Source: Caldovatus aquaticus (GTDB taxonomy: Bacteria > Pseudomonadota > Alphaproteobacteria > Acetobacterales > Acetobacteraceae). Taken from it: a DNA stretch of 64,000 bases. Under the pieces are notes generated by a model that saw only the letters and a list, made by a program, of their open reading frames with translations, was not told the DNA's origin and did not search any database. The stretch covers positions 62,001-126,000 of the forward strand of contig NZ_JAHZUY010000003.1 in assembly GCF_019458025.1 (NCBI RefSeq). The letters run 5' to 3'. A program made the position numbers and the translations under genes. Positions 16,753 to 24,429 of this stretch are shown piece after piece (the stretch's first letter is position 1; every line of letters starts with the position of its first letter).

Positions 16753-16776
16753 CATGTCTGCGTTTTTGCAGACATG
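16753..16776 (+). promoter_or_regulatory. Perfect 9-bp hairpin before small gene
   Basis: CATGTCTGC, loop GTTTTT, GCAGACATG. It lies in the 67-base gap before the gene at 16804. It could be an operator, an attenuator or an RNA stability element. The gap is notably more AT-rich than its surroundings. Confidence 0.65.
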
Positions 16777-16803
16777 ATCGTGCCAGTCAGGGAGCCACCG
16801 ACC

Positions 16804-17046
16804 ATGGATGCCCACACGCCGACCGCGGCCAACGACACGGTGCCGCCGCGCCGCACAAACCCGGAGGCGCTGGCCGCGCATCTCGCGCTCGACCTCGACT
16901 TCATCGCCGCGCAGCTCGATGAGCTGATGGCCCGGCTGTTCCACCCGGACATCCAGGCCCGGCCGCTCATGCGCAGCCGCGGCTACCTGCTGCCGCCGCT
17001 CAAGGCGGCGATCGCCCGCTGCCGCCAGGGGCTTGAGCGGCGATGA
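16804..17046 (+). CDS. Small phage protein
   Basis: An 80-residue protein starting at 'MDAHTPTAAND' (an upstream in-frame ATG at 16744 would place the hairpin in coding sequence). Helical centre 'ALAAHLALDLDFIAAQLDELMARLFHPD'. It overlaps the exonuclease gene by ATGA. Unknown function. Confidence 0.75.
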   Translation: MDAHTPTAANDTVPPRRTNPEALAAHLALDLDFIAAQLDELMARLFHPDIQARPLMRSRGYLLPPLKAAIARCRQGLERR

Positions 17047-17732
17047 GCACCAACCCCTGGGCCTGGTCCATCGGCGCCTCCGACGCCAAGGCGCTGATCG
17101 CCGGCGACCTGCCGCACCTCGCCGCCATGGTGCGCGGCGAGCGCCCCCGGCCCACCCCGGCCGAGACCGCCGCCGCCTCCGCCGCCGCCCTGCGCGCGAA
17201 GGGCGCCGTGCGCGTCAGCGAGGACAACCTCGAACTCGCGCTGCTGATCGGCGCCGCCCTCGAACCGCTGCACGAGGAGTGGTTCACCCGCCGCACCGGC
17301 CTGCGCGTGCAGGGCCAGCAGCAGCGGGTGCGGCATCGCAGCTACCCGCTGCACGCCACCCTCGACGGCATGGTGGAGATCGGCGGCACGTGGCTGCCCT
17401 GGGAGGCCAAGACGACCTCCCCGCACATGACGCTGCCCGCGCTGATCGCGCGCGAGGCGCCGCAGTTGCAGGCGCAGATGCTCTGCCTCGGCGCCCCTGC
17501 CGCCGTCGTCTCCGTCCTCTGGCGCACCCCGAAGTGGGAGGCCGTGGTGGTGGAGGAGGATGACGTGCTGCAGGCCGAGATCCTCGACCGCCTCGATCTC
17601 CTCGCGCTGCACATCGAGCAGGGCACGGAGCCGCCGACGCTCCCGCCCTTCCCGGTCCCGACACCACGCCGGCGGCCCCTGGCCGTCGCTCCGGCGTGCA
17701 TCCCCGAGACGGCCGACAACCTCCTGACCTGA
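17043..17732 (+). CDS. YqaJ-type phage exonuclease
   Basis: A 229-residue PD-(D/E)XK nuclease of the YqaJ recombinase type. Motifs in order: 'LIGAALEPLHEEWFTRRTGL' (Glu of motif I), 'HATLDGMVEIGGTWLPWEAKTTS' (Asp and the E-A-K triad) and 'PQLQAQMLCLGA' (Gln motif). It resects double-stranded ends 5' to 3', giving single strands for the annealing protein two genes downstream. The pairing with an annealing protein and SSB defines a phage homologous-recombination module. Confidence 0.85.
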   Translation: MSTNPWAWSIGASDAKALIAGDLPHLAAMVRGERPRPTPAETAAASAAALRAKGAVRVSEDNLELALLIGAALEPLHEEWFTRRTGLRVQGQQQRVRHRSYPLHATLDGMVEIGGTWLPWEAKTTSPHMTLPALIAREAPQLQAQMLCLGAPAAVVSVLWRTPKWEAVVVEEDDVLQAEILDRLDLLALHIEQGTEPPTLPPFPVPTPRRRPLAVAPACIPETADNLLT

Positions 17733-17747
17733 GAGGGACACACCGAC

Positions 17748-18173
17748 ATGCCCAAGCCGAACCTGCTGCCCGTGTTCGTGGACGCCGGCACCTACGGCAG
17801 CCGCCTCCCGGCCTCCGTCAGCACCGCCGCCCCGGCCATCATCGAGGCGGCGCTGACGGCGCACGGCCTGCTGCCGACCGAGACCGCCCGCCGGGCGATC
17901 GCCGCCGCGCTCCGCATGTTCGCCTACCAGGTCCTGGTCCACGACCAGGCCCTGGGCCGCGACAAGAGCGACAACGCCGGCCTCATCCGCTGGGAGCTGC
18001 AGGTGGCCGCCAACACGCTCGGCCACCTCTGCGCCACCGAGGAGGAGCGCGCCGCCGCCGAGGCGGAGGAGGAGAAGCGCGCCGCGCTGCGCGAGCGCCT
18101 CCGCGCCGAGGCACAGCTCGCGCGCGCCGACGACGACGAGGACGACGAGGCCGACGAGGCCGAGGCCGCCTGA
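17748..18173 (+). CDS. Phage protein with acidic tail
   Basis: A 141-residue protein between exonuclease and annealing genes. Residues 20-95 look helical. The last 40 residues alternate Glu/Arg/Ala and end in a run of Asp/Glu, like the tails of proteins that touch SSB or DNA-binding partners. No family recognised. GAGAGGGA precedes the ATG. Confidence 0.75.
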   Translation: MPKPNLLPVFVDAGTYGSRLPASVSTAAPAIIEAALTAHGLLPTETARRAIAAALRMFAYQVLVHDQALGRDKSDNAGLIRWELQVAANTLGHLCATEEERAAAEAEEEKRAALRERLRAEAQLARADDDEDDEADEAEAA

Positions 18174-18282
18174 CCTCCGGGGCGGGGCGCCTCCCCCATC
18201 ACGCCTCGCCCCACGCCCGCCCGTCTGCCACCTCCTGCGGACGGGCGGGCGCCCCTTCCCCAACGCCACGACGGAGACGCCC

Positions 18283-19119
18283 ATGCCCTTCGACCGAACG
18301 AACCCGAACCTCGCGCTGTGGCTGCGCGAGATGCCGACCGACCCGAGCTTCGAGGGCAGGCCAGTGGTCAGGCCCTTCACACGCGGCGGCGGGTTCCGCG
18401 GCTCCGCGATCAACGGCACCTACCTGGTCATGCGGCTGACCCAGGCCTTCGGCCCGGTCGGCTGGGGCTGGGGATACGAGGTCCTGAGCGACGACGTCGT
18501 GCCGGGCGCGCCGGTCTACGAGGACGGCAAGCTCCTCGGGCACGAGAGCGTCCAGCGCACCCGCATCCGCTTCTGGTACTACCCGAACGGCCGGCCCGCC
18601 GACCTCGACAACTTCACGGGCCAGGCGAAGCGGGCCGAGTTCGAGCAGGTCGGGCAGACGACCTATGTGCTCTGGCGTCGGCCGAACCCGGAGAAGCGCC
18701 AGCCCGGCCGCTTCGAGACCGACGAGGAGGCCTGGAAGAAGAGCCTCACCGACGCGATCAGCAAGGCCGCCAGCCACATCGGCTTCGCCGCCGACGTGCA
18801 TCTCGGGCTCTGGGACGACAACAAGTACGTCAACGACCGCGCCGCCGAGAGCGAGCAGCAGCAGCGCGCGCTCGACCAGGCGGCGGCGGCCGAGGGCGCG
18901 GCCGAGGCCCGGCGCCGGGCGCAGGAGATCGCGGACGAGCTCGCCAGGGCCGAGACGCTGGCCGAGGTGACGCGCCTGCGCGGCGAGGCGATCGCGCTCC
19001 GCCCGATGCTCAAGAGGCACGGCCTCGCCGACGTGGAGGCTACGCTCGGCGCCGCGGTGCGCGACGCGCAGCAGCGCGTCGGCGCGCTGGAACGGCAGCG
19101 CGAGAGCGCTGTCGCCTGA
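18283..19119 (+). CDS. Rad52/DdrA-like single-strand annealing protein
   Basis: A 278-residue protein. Residues about 40-190 hold the annealing domain: 'INGTYLVMRLTQAFGPVGWGWGYEV' then 'WKKSLTDAISKAASHIGFAADVHLGLWDDNKYV'. This is the pattern of Rad52-like phage recombinases (Sak/DdrA group). The C-terminal third is a long Ala/Glu/Arg coiled-coil-like helix. It should anneal strands exposed by the YqaJ exonuclease. Confidence 0.8.
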   Translation: MPFDRTNPNLALWLREMPTDPSFEGRPVVRPFTRGGGFRGSAINGTYLVMRLTQAFGPVGWGWGYEVLSDDVVPGAPVYEDGKLLGHESVQRTRIRFWYYPNGRPADLDNFTGQAKRAEFEQVGQTTYVLWRRPNPEKRQPGRFETDEEAWKKSLTDAISKAASHIGFAADVHLGLWDDNKYVNDRAAESEQQQRALDQAAAAEGAAEARRRAQEIADELARAETLAEVTRLRGEAIALRPMLKRHGLADVEATLGAAVRDAQQRVGALERQRESAVA

Positions 19120-19138
19120 ACCCAAGGAGCAGATCGAC

Positions 19139-19555
19139 ATGGAAAGTGAGATCCTACCGCCGAGCGGCGGCAAGGGCACGCTGGTGCCGGTGGGCGGCAG
19201 CGTGCCCGCCGTCGCCGGCGCGGAGAGGAAGCGCGGCCGGAAGAAGGCCGAGGCGGGGGCGCCGCCCATCAGCAACCGCGAGACGATGGCGAAGGGCTAC
19301 GTCGAGCGCCTGGCGCGGCTGCTGGCCGAGAAGCAGGAGCTCGCCATCCAGATCGCCGAGGTGAAGGCCGAGGCCAAGAGCGCCGGCTTCTCGCCGAAGG
19401 CGATCGCCATGGTCGCCGCCCGCCAGCTCGAGACCGCCGAGGAGCGGGACCGGCGCGAGGCGGTGGAGATGGAGGCCGACCAGATCATGGCCGCGCTCGG
19501 GATGCTCGCCGACACGCCGCTCGGCCAGGCGGCGACGGAGCGCGCAGCGAACTAG
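19139..19555 (+). CDS. GapR/DUF2312-like DNA-binding protein
   Basis: A 138-residue protein. Residues 50-125 match the GapR (DUF2312) family: 'YVERLARLLAEKQELAIQIAEVKAEAKSAGFSPKAIAMVAARQ', a helical domain that in Caulobacter tracks overtwisted DNA ahead of replication forks. The N-terminal 45 residues are a basic low-complexity arm with 'KRGRKKAEAG'. A phage copy next to replication and recombination genes suggests a role in phage DNA topology. Confidence 0.78.
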   Translation: MESEILPPSGGKGTLVPVGGSVPAVAGAERKRGRKKAEAGAPPISNRETMAKGYVERLARLLAEKQELAIQIAEVKAEAKSAGFSPKAIAMVAARQLETAEERDRREAVEMEADQIMAALGMLADTPLGQAATERAAN

Positions 19556-19779
19556 GGGGCCGGTCCTCGACTACCTACGGCCGACCCCGGCCGGCCCGAA
19601 CACCAACCCGACCTCCCTAAGCCACGGCAGCCGGCCCCCGCAGGTAGCCAGGCCGTGGCAGTGGGCAAACCCAGTCGAGGCCGCGGCGCCAGGCGCCGCG
19701 TGAGGACAAGGGCAAGGCGGGAGCCGGGGCTTCGCAACACCGATAGGAGGCCGGGCGCGACCCGCCCGGAGCGCACACG

Positions 19780-20235
19780 ATGGCAGGCAGCCTCAACAGC
19801 GTGCAGCTGATCGGACACCTCGGCCGCGACCCCGAGATCCGCACCACGCAGTCGGGCAACAAGGTCGCGAACCTCCGCCTCGCCACCAGCGAGAGCTGGA
19901 AGGACAAGGCCGGCGAGCGCCAGGAGCGGACCGAGTGGCACACCGTGGTCATCTGGGGCCCGCTCGCCGACGTCGCCGAGAAGTATGCGCGGAAGGGCAG
20001 TCGCCTCTACGTGCGCGGCCAGCTCCGCACCCGCTCGTGGGAGAAGGATGGCGTCGAGCGCTACACGACCGAGGTGGTGGTGCAGGGCTACGGCGCCGAG
20101 CTGATCCTGCTCGACGGCAGGAACGGCAGCGGCGGCGGGAGCACCGGCGGCGGCGGCGGCCGCCAGGCCGCGCGCGACGCCGGCGGCGAGGGCAGCGGCA
20201 GCAGCGACGGGTGGGACGACGAAATCCCCTTTTAG
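19780..20235 (+). CDS. ssb: Single-stranded DNA-binding protein
   Basis: A 151-residue SSB. The OB-fold spans residues 5-110 ('NSVQLIGHLGRDPEIR', 'KVANLRLATSESW', 'EWHTVVIWG', 'GSRLYVRGQLRTRSWEKDG'). A Gly/Ser-rich linker follows, then the acidic tip DDEIPF that recruits repair and replication proteins. It is probably phage-encoded and works with the exonuclease and annealing proteins upstream. Confidence 0.95.
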   Translation: MAGSLNSVQLIGHLGRDPEIRTTQSGNKVANLRLATSESWKDKAGERQERTEWHTVVIWGPLADVAEKYARKGSRLYVRGQLRTRSWEKDGVERYTTEVVVQGYGAELILLDGRNGSGGGSTGGGGGRQAARDAGGEGSGSSDGWDDEIPF

Positions 20236-20247
20236 GGCTGCGACGAC

Positions 20248-20721
20248 ATGGCTTCCTGCAAGCTCTGCGGCGCCACGCCAGAGACGGCGCCGTTCTATAC
20301 GAGCGTCACTTCGCGCTGCGCCGCCTGCCACAAACAGGCGATGCAGCGGCGCCGCGCCGAGAACCTCGACGGCCACCGCGAACGCGACCGGATGCGCTAC
20401 CCACGCGAGCGCGAGAAGCGGCTCGCGGCCTATGCCGCCTACCGCCAGACGCCCAAAGGCCGCGCGGCGGCACAGCGGGCGAAGGTCCGCTACGAGGAGC
20501 GCCACCCCGAGAAGCGCGCCGCACACATCGCGCTCGGAAATGCGCTGCGTGACGGGCGAGTGATGCGCCCGAAGGCCTGCGAGCAATGCGGCGCCAGTGG
20601 GCGCCTGCATGGACACCACGACGACTACACCCGGCCGCTCGACGTGCGCTGGCTCTGCGTCGCCTGTCACGAAGGCGAGCACCACTCTGAAAGCGAGGTG
20701 CAGCATGAGCATCCCTTCTGA
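20248..20721 (+). CDS. HNH-like zinc-binding phage protein
   Basis: A 157-residue basic protein with two zinc-binding regions. The first is at the N-terminus ('CKLCGATPE', 'RCAACHKQ'). The second, at residues about 110-145, has CEQCGASG...HGHHDDY...WLCVACHEGEHH, a Cys2-His layout typical of phage HNH-like proteins. The middle is an Arg/Lys/Glu-rich helix. It may be a nicking or homing endonuclease or a structural zinc protein. It starts 12 bases after ssb. Confidence 0.8.
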   Translation: MASCKLCGATPETAPFYTSVTSRCAACHKQAMQRRRAENLDGHRERDRMRYPREREKRLAAYAAYRQTPKGRAAAQRAKVRYEERHPEKRAAHIALGNALRDGRVMRPKACEQCGASGRLHGHHDDYTRPLDVRWLCVACHEGEHHSESEVQHEHPF

Positions 20722-20989
20722 GGTCGCCTTCGAGGAGGACCTGCCGCTGCCCGCCCGGGTGGCGGCGCGGGAGGAGAACGACCGCATCCGCGCCGCGCTG
20801 CGCGCGCTCGCCCCCGGGCAGTCGTTCTTCCTCCCCTGCCCGGAGGACGTGGCGCTGGCGCGCTGGCAGACGCGCATCGCCGTGGTCGCCAACCGCCTGC
20901 TCGGCGCCGGCCAGGTGGCGACCTCGCAATGCGTGGAACGCGGCCGGCGCGGCGTGCGCGTGTGGAAACGAGGAGACACCGATGCCTGA
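20705..20989 (+). CDS. Small phage protein
   Basis: A 94-residue protein that starts inside the end of the HNH-like gene, 'MSIPSEVAFEEDLPLPARV'. The segment 'FFLPCPEDVALARWQTRIAVVANRLLG' looks like a small winged or helical domain. It overlaps the next gene by 8 bases. Unknown function. Confidence 0.72.
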   Translation: MSIPSEVAFEEDLPLPARVAAREENDRIRAALRALAPGQSFFLPCPEDVALARWQTRIAVVANRLLGAGQVATSQCVERGRRGVRVWKRGDTDA

Positions 20990-21329
20990 GCGCGAGAACC
21001 CGATCGAAGCCGCTCTCGCGGCCATGGGCGAGATGACCGGCTGGACCGAGGCCGAGTGCCGCAACTTCCTCGCCTGCCTCCGGGGACCGACGCCCGAGGC
21101 GCTCCTGGAGAGCATCCCCGAGGCGGTGGAATACGCCATGCGGGTCGAGCGGGCGGCAACCTTCGTCGCCCTGATGAAGCGGCTCGGCCCGGTGATCGAG
21201 GCCGAGTGGCGCGACGGCGACCTGCACATCCGCCTCACACCGGAGGCCGAGGTCACGGAAGGGGAGGATGGGGCCAGCCTCAACATCCGCTGGCATGGCT
21301 TCCTCGGCCCGAAGGACGAGAGGCCATGA
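20982..21329 (+). CDS. Small phage protein
   Basis: A 115-residue acidic protein ('ALAAMGEMTGWTEAECRNFLACLRG' at the N-terminal side). It overlaps both neighbours by 4-8 bases, so it is part of a coupled early operon. No family recognised. Confidence 0.73.
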   Translation: MPERENPIEAALAAMGEMTGWTEAECRNFLACLRGPTPEALLESIPEAVEYAMRVERAATFVALMKRLGPVIEAEWRDGDLHIRLTPEAEVTEGEDGASLNIRWHGFLGPKDERP

Positions 21330-21613
21330 CCACGCCGACGCTGGACGAGCAGATCGCCGAGCTGAAGCGCGAGCTCGCCCTGCGCGAGCGCGCCTTCCCC
21401 CGCTTCGTCGCGAGCGGGCGGATGAAGCAGGCCGAGGCCGACCGCTCGATGGCCCGCATGAAGGCGGCGCTGCACACGCTGCTCGCCGTCCAGGCCGTGA
21501 TGAGGGACGGCGCCCGGGTCGTGAAGATCCAGCTGCAAGCGGCGCTCGACATGCAGCGCGAGCCGCGCGTCGCCGTCCGCCCGGTCGGCCCGCACGGTGA
21601 GCCTCTGCCATGA
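21326..21613 (+). CDS. Small helical phage protein
   Basis: A 95-residue protein with 'LDEQIAELKRELALRERAFPRFVASGRMKQAEADRSMARMKAAL', a pattern often seen in short phage proteins of unknown function encoded near replication genes. It overlaps neighbouring start and stop codons. Confidence 0.75.
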   Translation: MTTPTLDEQIAELKRELALRERAFPRFVASGRMKQAEADRSMARMKAALHTLLAVQAVMRDGARVVKIQLQAALDMQREPRVAVRPVGPHGEPLP

Positions 21614-21927
21614 TCGCGGCCTGCCTGTGGTGCGGCCGCGCCCTGCCGCCGCAGAGCCGCGGCCTCTACGCCGCGCGCTTCTGCTCGCCCGCGCACCGGA
21701 CCGCCCTGCACACGGCGGCCCGGCGCTACGCCCTCGCCCTGCTCGATGCGGGCTTCATCAGCGCCACCACCCTCAGGGAGAGCCCGGCGTGTCAGACCGA
21801 CCGCCATCAGACCAGCCGCCGCCGCGTCCGCCCTGCGGCCCCACCTGGGACTGCGCCTTCTGCCGCCACTGGCAGCCCGGCGCCGTCGTGCTGCGCGGCA
21901 ACAGCCTCGGCGCCTGCCGCGCCCTAG
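21610..21927 (+). CDS. Small zinc-finger-like phage protein
   Basis: A 105-residue frame. Residues 1-60 are plausible protein with Cys residues in 'CLWCGRAL' and 'FCSPAHRTALH', a possible zinc knuckle. The C-terminal 45 residues overlap the next gene and look like non-conserved read-through. Overlap with the previous stop (ATGA) supports the start. Confidence 0.55.
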   Translation: MIAACLWCGRALPPQSRGLYAARFCSPAHRTALHTAARRYALALLDAGFISATTLRESPACQTDRHQTSRRRVRPAAPPGTAPSAATGSPAPSCCAATASAPAAP

Positions 21928-22019
21928 AGCAGATCACCGCCGCCGATTTCGGCTGCGGCCTCTTCGCCTTCCGCCCCAAGGAGAACCCCGATGCGCATGC
22001 CCGTGAAACGGCTGAGTGA
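21789..22019 (+). CDS. Small Cys-containing phage protein
   Basis: A 76-residue protein starting with GTG. Cys residues in 'CAFCRHW', 'GACRAL' and 'FGCGLF' could bind a metal. It overlaps the preceding frame by about 140 bases and the dUTPase gene by 29 bases. Unknown function. Confidence 0.6.
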   Translation: MSDRPPSDQPPPRPPCGPTWDCAFCRHWQPGAVVLRGNSLGACRALEQITAADFGCGLFAFRPKENPDAHARETAE

Positions 22020-22437
22020 CACCGCGCGGCTGCCGTTCCGCGCCAGCGCCGGCGCCGCCGGCTACGACCTGCACGCCGACCTGCGGCAGGGTGGGACCGA
22101 CGCCCCGCCCTGCCTCATCCCACCGGGGCAGCGGGTGACGGTGCCGACCGGCATCGCCCTCGCCATCCCCGAGGGCTGCTACGGCCGCATCGCCCCGCGC
22201 TCGGGGCTCGCCATCCGCGGCCTCGACGTGCTCGGCGGCGTCGTGGACGCCGACTACCGCGGCGAGATCATGGTGATCCTTGCCAACCACGACCACCATC
22301 GGGCCGTGGAAATCCAGCACGGCGAGCGCATCGCCCAGCTCATCATCGAGCGCATCGAGACGCCCGTGGTCGAGCTGGTCGAGAGCCTGCCCAGCACCTG
22401 GCGCGGGGTGGGCGGCTTCGGGAGCACCGGCCGATGA
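21991..22437 (+). CDS. dut: dUTP diphosphatase
   Basis: A 148-residue trimeric dUTPase. The five motifs are visible: 'AAGYDLHA' (1), 'PRSGLA' (2), 'GVVDADYRGEI' with catalytic Asp (3), 'GERIAQLI' (4) and C-terminal 'RGVGGFGSTG' (5). It hydrolyses dUTP to dUMP, keeping uracil out of replicating phage DNA and supplying dTMP synthesis. Position inside the phage early operon shows it is phage-borne. Confidence 0.94.
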   Translation: MRMPVKRLSDTARLPFRASAGAAGYDLHADLRQGGTDAPPCLIPPGQRVTVPTGIALAIPEGCYGRIAPRSGLAIRGLDVLGGVVDADYRGEIMVILANHDHHRAVEIQHGERIAQLIIERIETPVVELVESLPSTWRGVGGFGSTGR

Positions 22438-22796
22438 ACCGGTTCCCCGACGATCCGGCGCGCGCCGCCGAGAACCTCCGACGCACGATGATCGCCGCGC
22501 GCGAGATGATGCGGCGGGCGGACCCTGAGCAGATCAAAGCCGCGCTACCAAGGCTGCGCGCCCTGCTCGCCGAGCTCGACGGCGCCAGCGCCATTATGCT
22601 GCTCATCCACCACCTCGCCGCCTTGTCCATCGCTGTCGCGGCGGAGGCGGACGGCGACGAGGACCGGCGCTTCGTCACGCTCAATCTGCCCACCATACTG
22701 CTCGGCCAGGTCATCAACAACGCCTGGGCAACGCTGCGGCAGGACGCGGCTGAGGCCGCCGCCGATCCCATCGGCGAGCCGGCGGGGCACGCCTGA
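22434..22796 (+). CDS. Phage protein of unknown function
   Basis: A 120-residue protein, helical, overlapping the dUTPase stop (ATGA). It contains 'DGASAIMLLIHHLAALSIAVAAEA', a hydrophobic helix that is short for a membrane span. The remainder is charged. It ends 2 bases before the excisionase-like gene. Confidence 0.72.
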   Translation: MNRFPDDPARAAENLRRTMIAAREMMRRADPEQIKAALPRLRALLAELDGASAIMLLIHHLAALSIAVAAEADGDEDRRFVTLNLPTILLGQVINNAWATLRQDAAEAAADPIGEPAGHA

Positions 22797-22798
22797 GC

Positions 22799-23161
22799 AT
22801 GGACCGCCGCATCCAGATCCGGGAGGCCGCCGCCCTGCTCGGCGTCTCGCCGCGCACGGTGCGGCGCCTGTGCCAGCGCGGCGAGCTCAGGGCCGCCAGG
22901 GTGGGCAAGCTCTGGACAACCACCGTGCGACTCGTGCACGAATACCTCAGCCGCCAGACCAGCGGTCCCCGCAACACCGACCCCCCGCCCCCGTGTCCTC
23001 CGCCGCGCGCAACCTCCTTCTCCGCAACGGGGTCTGGTATGCGCGCCTCCAGGTCCGAGGCCGCGACGTCTGGCGAAGCCTACGCACGGCTGATGAGCGG
23101 GAGGCTCGCAAGCGGCTCAAGGAGATCCGGCGCCAGGCCGAGCGCGAACGCGCCGGCCTGA
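22799..23161 (+). CDS. Excisionase-like HTH protein
   Basis: Residues 1-55 form a MerR/excisionase-type winged helix ('IQIREAAALLGVSPRTVRRLCQRGELRAARVGKLW', 'LVHEYLSRQ'). This is the usual recombination directionality factor next to an integrase. The frame continues to residue 120 as Pro/Ser/Ala/Arg-rich sequence overlapping the integrase in another frame; this tail is probably not functional. Binding next to attP would favour excision. Confidence 0.75.
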   Translation: MDRRIQIREAAALLGVSPRTVRRLCQRGELRAARVGKLWTTTVRLVHEYLSRQTSGPRNTDPPPPCPPPRATSFSATGSGMRASRSEAATSGEAYARLMSGRLASGSRRSGARPSANAPA

Positions 23162-24084
23162 GCCCGCCCCCCGCCCCGGAGGCCGAGGCCCGGGTGTGGG
23201 AGGACGCGGTGGTGCGCTGGTCGCAGACCCACCTGCCCGGCAAGCGGGCGAGCACGGCGAAGCGGTATCTCTGCTCGCTCGCCCAGGTCGAGGCGCACCT
23301 GAAAGGCCGGCCGCTCGCCGCGATCACCCAGGCCCTGCTCAACGACTACGTGGCCGAGCGGCTCGAAGACGGCGTGACGCCGGCCACCGTGCGGCGCGAC
23401 CTCACCGCGGTGAGTCTGGTCTGGCGCGCGGCGAAGCGGGCGGGCTGGGTCAGCGGCGAGAACCCGGCGCTCGCCGAGCTCGAGGAGATCAAGGAGCTGC
23501 GCGAGGCGATCCGCCCGGTGCGGCTGCGCGACCTCGCCTTCGTGCTGCGCCGCTGCACCCCCGCTTTCGCCGCGCTGATCCGCTTCCTCGCCCGCACCGG
23601 CTGCCGCCAGGAGGAGGCGGCGAGCCTCGAATGGCAGGACGTGGACCTCGCGCGCGGCACCGTCACCTTCGCGCGGACCAAGACCCGCAGCCCGCGGGTG
23701 ATCCAGCTCTCGCCGCGCACCGTCGCCATGCTGCGCGCCCTTCCGCGGCATCCGCGGCTCTCCTATGTGTTCTGGCACCGGGAGGGGAAGCGCGGCCCGG
23801 ATGGGAAGCCGACCCCGGACCGCTACAGGAACGTCGCCACGAACTTCCGCAAGCTGGTCACTTGCGGGGAGCAGTTCGCGGCGACCGGGGCGGAGGGCGG
23901 CGGGTTTCGTCGGTGTGGCCCGGCCGCCTTCCGCCCCTTCCGCTGCCACGACCTGCGCCACACCTGGGGCATCCGCGCGCTGCAGCGCGGGCTGCCGATC
24001 TTCGAGGTGTCGCGCCATCTCGGCCACGCCACGGTGCAGACCACCGAGGGCTACGTGCGCTGGCTGCGGCAGGCGCCAGGCTGA
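22993..24084 (+). CDS. int: Tyrosine integrase
   Basis: A 363-residue phage integrase, with a GTG start chosen because it gives the standard opening 'LLLRNGVWYARLQVRGRDVWRSL'. The arm-binding domain is at 1-60, the core-binding domain at about 65-165 and the catalytic domain at 175-363. Catalytic residues are all present: Arg205 (ARTGCRQEEA), Lys230, His319 and Arg322 (CHDLRHT), His345 (LGHAT) and the nucleophile Tyr354 (EGYVRW). It integrates the phage into the tRNA-Thr gene lying 135 bases downstream. Confidence 0.95.
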   Translation: MSSAARNLLLRNGVWYARLQVRGRDVWRSLRTADEREARKRLKEIRRQAERERAGLSPPPAPEAEARVWEDAVVRWSQTHLPGKRASTAKRYLCSLAQVEAHLKGRPLAAITQALLNDYVAERLEDGVTPATVRRDLTAVSLVWRAAKRAGWVSGENPALAELEEIKELREAIRPVRLRDLAFVLRRCTPAFAALIRFLARTGCRQEEAASLEWQDVDLARGTVTFARTKTRSPRVIQLSPRTVAMLRALPRHPRLSYVFWHREGKRGPDGKPTPDRYRNVATNFRKLVTCGEQFAATGAEGGGFRRCGPAAFRPFRCHDLRHTWGIRALQRGLPIFEVSRHLGHATVQTTEGYVRWLRQAPG

Positions 24085-24112
24085 GGCGCCTCCCTGTGGG
24101 CCGATGCAGCCC

Positions 24113-24164
24113 CCCGTAGCAAATCCCGTAGCAGCGCCCGAAAGCGGGCCGGCCGGCCGTAGCG
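24113..24164 (+). other. Candidate integrase arm-binding repeats / attachment flank
   Basis: CCCGTAGCA occurs at 24113-24121 and 24125-24133, and GCCGTAGCG at 24156-24164, between the integrase stop and the tRNA 3' end. Direct repeats in this position are typical of integrase arm-type sites. The crossover core itself cannot be delimited because the left junction is outside the window. Confidence 0.55.
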
Positions 24165-24218
24165 GAAACCGCCGTCCCGTGGCGCTCAAGCCTTTGAGAC
24201 ATAGGCGCTTTCGGACGA

Positions 24219-24290
24219 TGCCGGGTGAGGGATTCGAACCCCCGACCTTCGGTTTACAAAACCGCCGCACTACCGCTGTGCTAACCCGGC
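24219..24290 (-). tRNA. tRNA-Thr (anticodon TGT)
   Basis: 72 nucleotides, read on the minus strand from 24290. The acceptor stem GCCGGGT/ACCCGGC is perfect, the D stem is GCAC/GTGC, the anticodon loop TTTGTAA carries TGT, and the T loop is TTCGAAT. The CCA end is not encoded. Its 3' end faces the prophage integrase, so it is the likely host attachment site, kept intact by the integrated phage. Confidence 0.97.
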
Positions 24291-24429
24291 GCGGGCGGGT
24301 CGGCGCCGCCGGGGCGCGACCAGGCCGAAGTCTCCGGCCCGCGGCCCATGCCACGCCCGATAGCGCACCGGCCCAAGGCACTCAATCGCGCTGCGCCGGC
24401 CCCCTGCGGCGGTCCGGCGCGCGGCCTCC

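Larger units (their letters stand above)
1..24218. mobile_element. Integrated temperate podovirus-like prophage, left end outside window
   Basis: A continuous block of phage genes runs from the left edge to a tRNA-Thr gene. Morphogenesis genes (terminase, portal, scaffold, capsid, tail-tube) are on the minus strand. Replication, recombination and lysogeny genes are mostly on the plus strand. The portal and the gp11/gp12-like proteins are of the T7 connector type, so a short-tailed virion is expected. A repressor, an excisionase-like protein and a tyrosine integrase show it is temperate. The integrase sits about 135 bp from the 3' end of the tRNA, the classic integration arrangement. Lysis, internal-virion and tail-fibre genes are not in view and should lie to the left. 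No head or replication gene looks broken, so the element may be functional. Confidence 0.94.
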
